A stretch of 13,232 bases of DNA from Patescibacteria group bacterium (GTDB lineage: Bacteria > Patescibacteriota > Gracilibacteria > JAHISY01): the NCBI GenBank assembly GCA_018817365.1, contig JAHISY010000021.1, positions 1 through 13,232 on the forward strand, given 5' to 3'. The notes beneath the pieces were generated by a model that made no database searches, had not been told where the DNA came from, and saw only the letters and a list, made by a program, of their open reading frames with translations. The position numbers were made by a program, and so were the translations under genes. Below, one piece after another: positions 12,923 through 13,232 of the stretch. Within the stretch, counting starts at the first letter, position 1, and every line of letters begins with the position of its first letter.

Positions 12923-13232
12923 ATGAACGACCTCCTTACCATTCCGCAAGCAAGTGAATTTGCCACACAGTTTTTGAAAAAACTTGTGACTACTTCCAAT
13001 ATTTCGTACTTGATTCAGTACGGGAGAGTAAAAAAGTTCGGGCACAATGGCAGCACGCAAATTTGTAAACACGACTTGCTCAATTACTACAAATCCAACC
13101 TTCCGGTCAGAGAATCTGCTTGGAAAAAACGTTTGGGCGACGATCTCAATTGGGCGCTTTCTTTTGATCAATACAAAGAATATGAAACTACGAAACATGT
13201 TCACCGGCTGCATCCTTACAAAGGGAAGTTTA
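12923..13232 (+). CDS. DNA methyltransferase, N-terminal part (3' truncated by window edge)
   Basis: The frame is open from ATG 12923 to the window edge (103 codons). Residues 4-55 (LLTIPQASEFATQFLKKLVT..., then ISYLIQYGRVKKFG...ICKHDLLNYY) read as a MerR/excisionase-like helix-turn-helix. Residues ~82-103 give DQYKEYETTKHVHRLHPYKGKF. The motif H-x-x-H-P-Y-K-G-K-F is, as I recall it, characteristic of the front of N4/N6 site-specific DNA methyltransferases (DNA_methylase N-4/N-6 family), often part of type II restriction-modification systems. The catalytic (S/N/D)PP(Y/W) and FxGxG motifs would lie beyond the window, so target base and specificity cannot be read. A restriction endonuclease partner, if any, would also lie beyond. 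The gene follows trpS by 26 bases in the same direction and has no Shine-Dalgarno. Confidence 0.7.
   Translation, partial: MNDLLTIPQASEFATQFLKKLVTTSNISYLIQYGRVKKFGHNGSTQICKHDLLNYYKSNLPVRESAWKKRLGDDLNWALSFDQYKEYETTKHVHRLHPYKGKF

Overview
The window reads as part of a small bacterial genome using the standard bacterial code: four long genes end in TGA, in positions where their proteins look complete. The mix suggests an uncultured Patescibacteria/CPR lineage, with a Peregrinibacteria-like group as my best guess. That mix is Cys-rich exported proteins with Ser/Gly/Asp linkers, a VirB2-like pilin, a very large orphan protein and core tRNA genes packed beside them. This placement is inference; no rRNA or marker phylogeny is available here. 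Shine-Dalgarno sequences are almost absent, and several genes have a -10 box so close to the start codon that transcripts would be leaderless or nearly so.

Layout. (1) 2-1081, + strand: the 3' part of a polytopic membrane protein that resembles GT87/DUF2029 glycosyltransferases. It converges on (2) a minus-strand cluster from 9680 down to 1078. In transcription order this holds a VirB2/TrbC-type pilin with a large extra exported domain, a 1260-residue orphan protein with a Gly/Pro-rich tail, a small membrane-anchored Ig-like protein, an ~808-residue exported Cys-rich protein with a (DG)21 and Ser-rich stalk, and an isoprenylcysteine-carboxyl-methyltransferase-like membrane enzyme. Three promoter-like sites of the form TTGNNN-N17/18-TAAAAT lie exactly in the three gaps of this cluster.

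(3) 9681-10558: a gene-free divergent region of about 880 bp. It is dense in palindromic elements: a 14-bp inverted pair, an 81% identical ~43-bp inverted pair, and several REP/BIME-like hairpins in both orientations. (4) 10559-12896, + strand: cca (tRNA nucleotidyltransferase) and trpS (tryptophanyl-tRNA synthetase), separated by a perfect 36-bp palindrome. (5) 12923 to the right edge: the 5' part of a DNA methyltransferase with a helix-turn-helix front end.

The most interesting unit is the minus-strand cell-envelope cluster. Pilin, stalked Cys-rich protein, Ig-like anchor and orphan giant together look like a candidate surface-structure locus with no obvious named counterpart. That the parts work together is inferred from gene order, export signals and matching promoters only.
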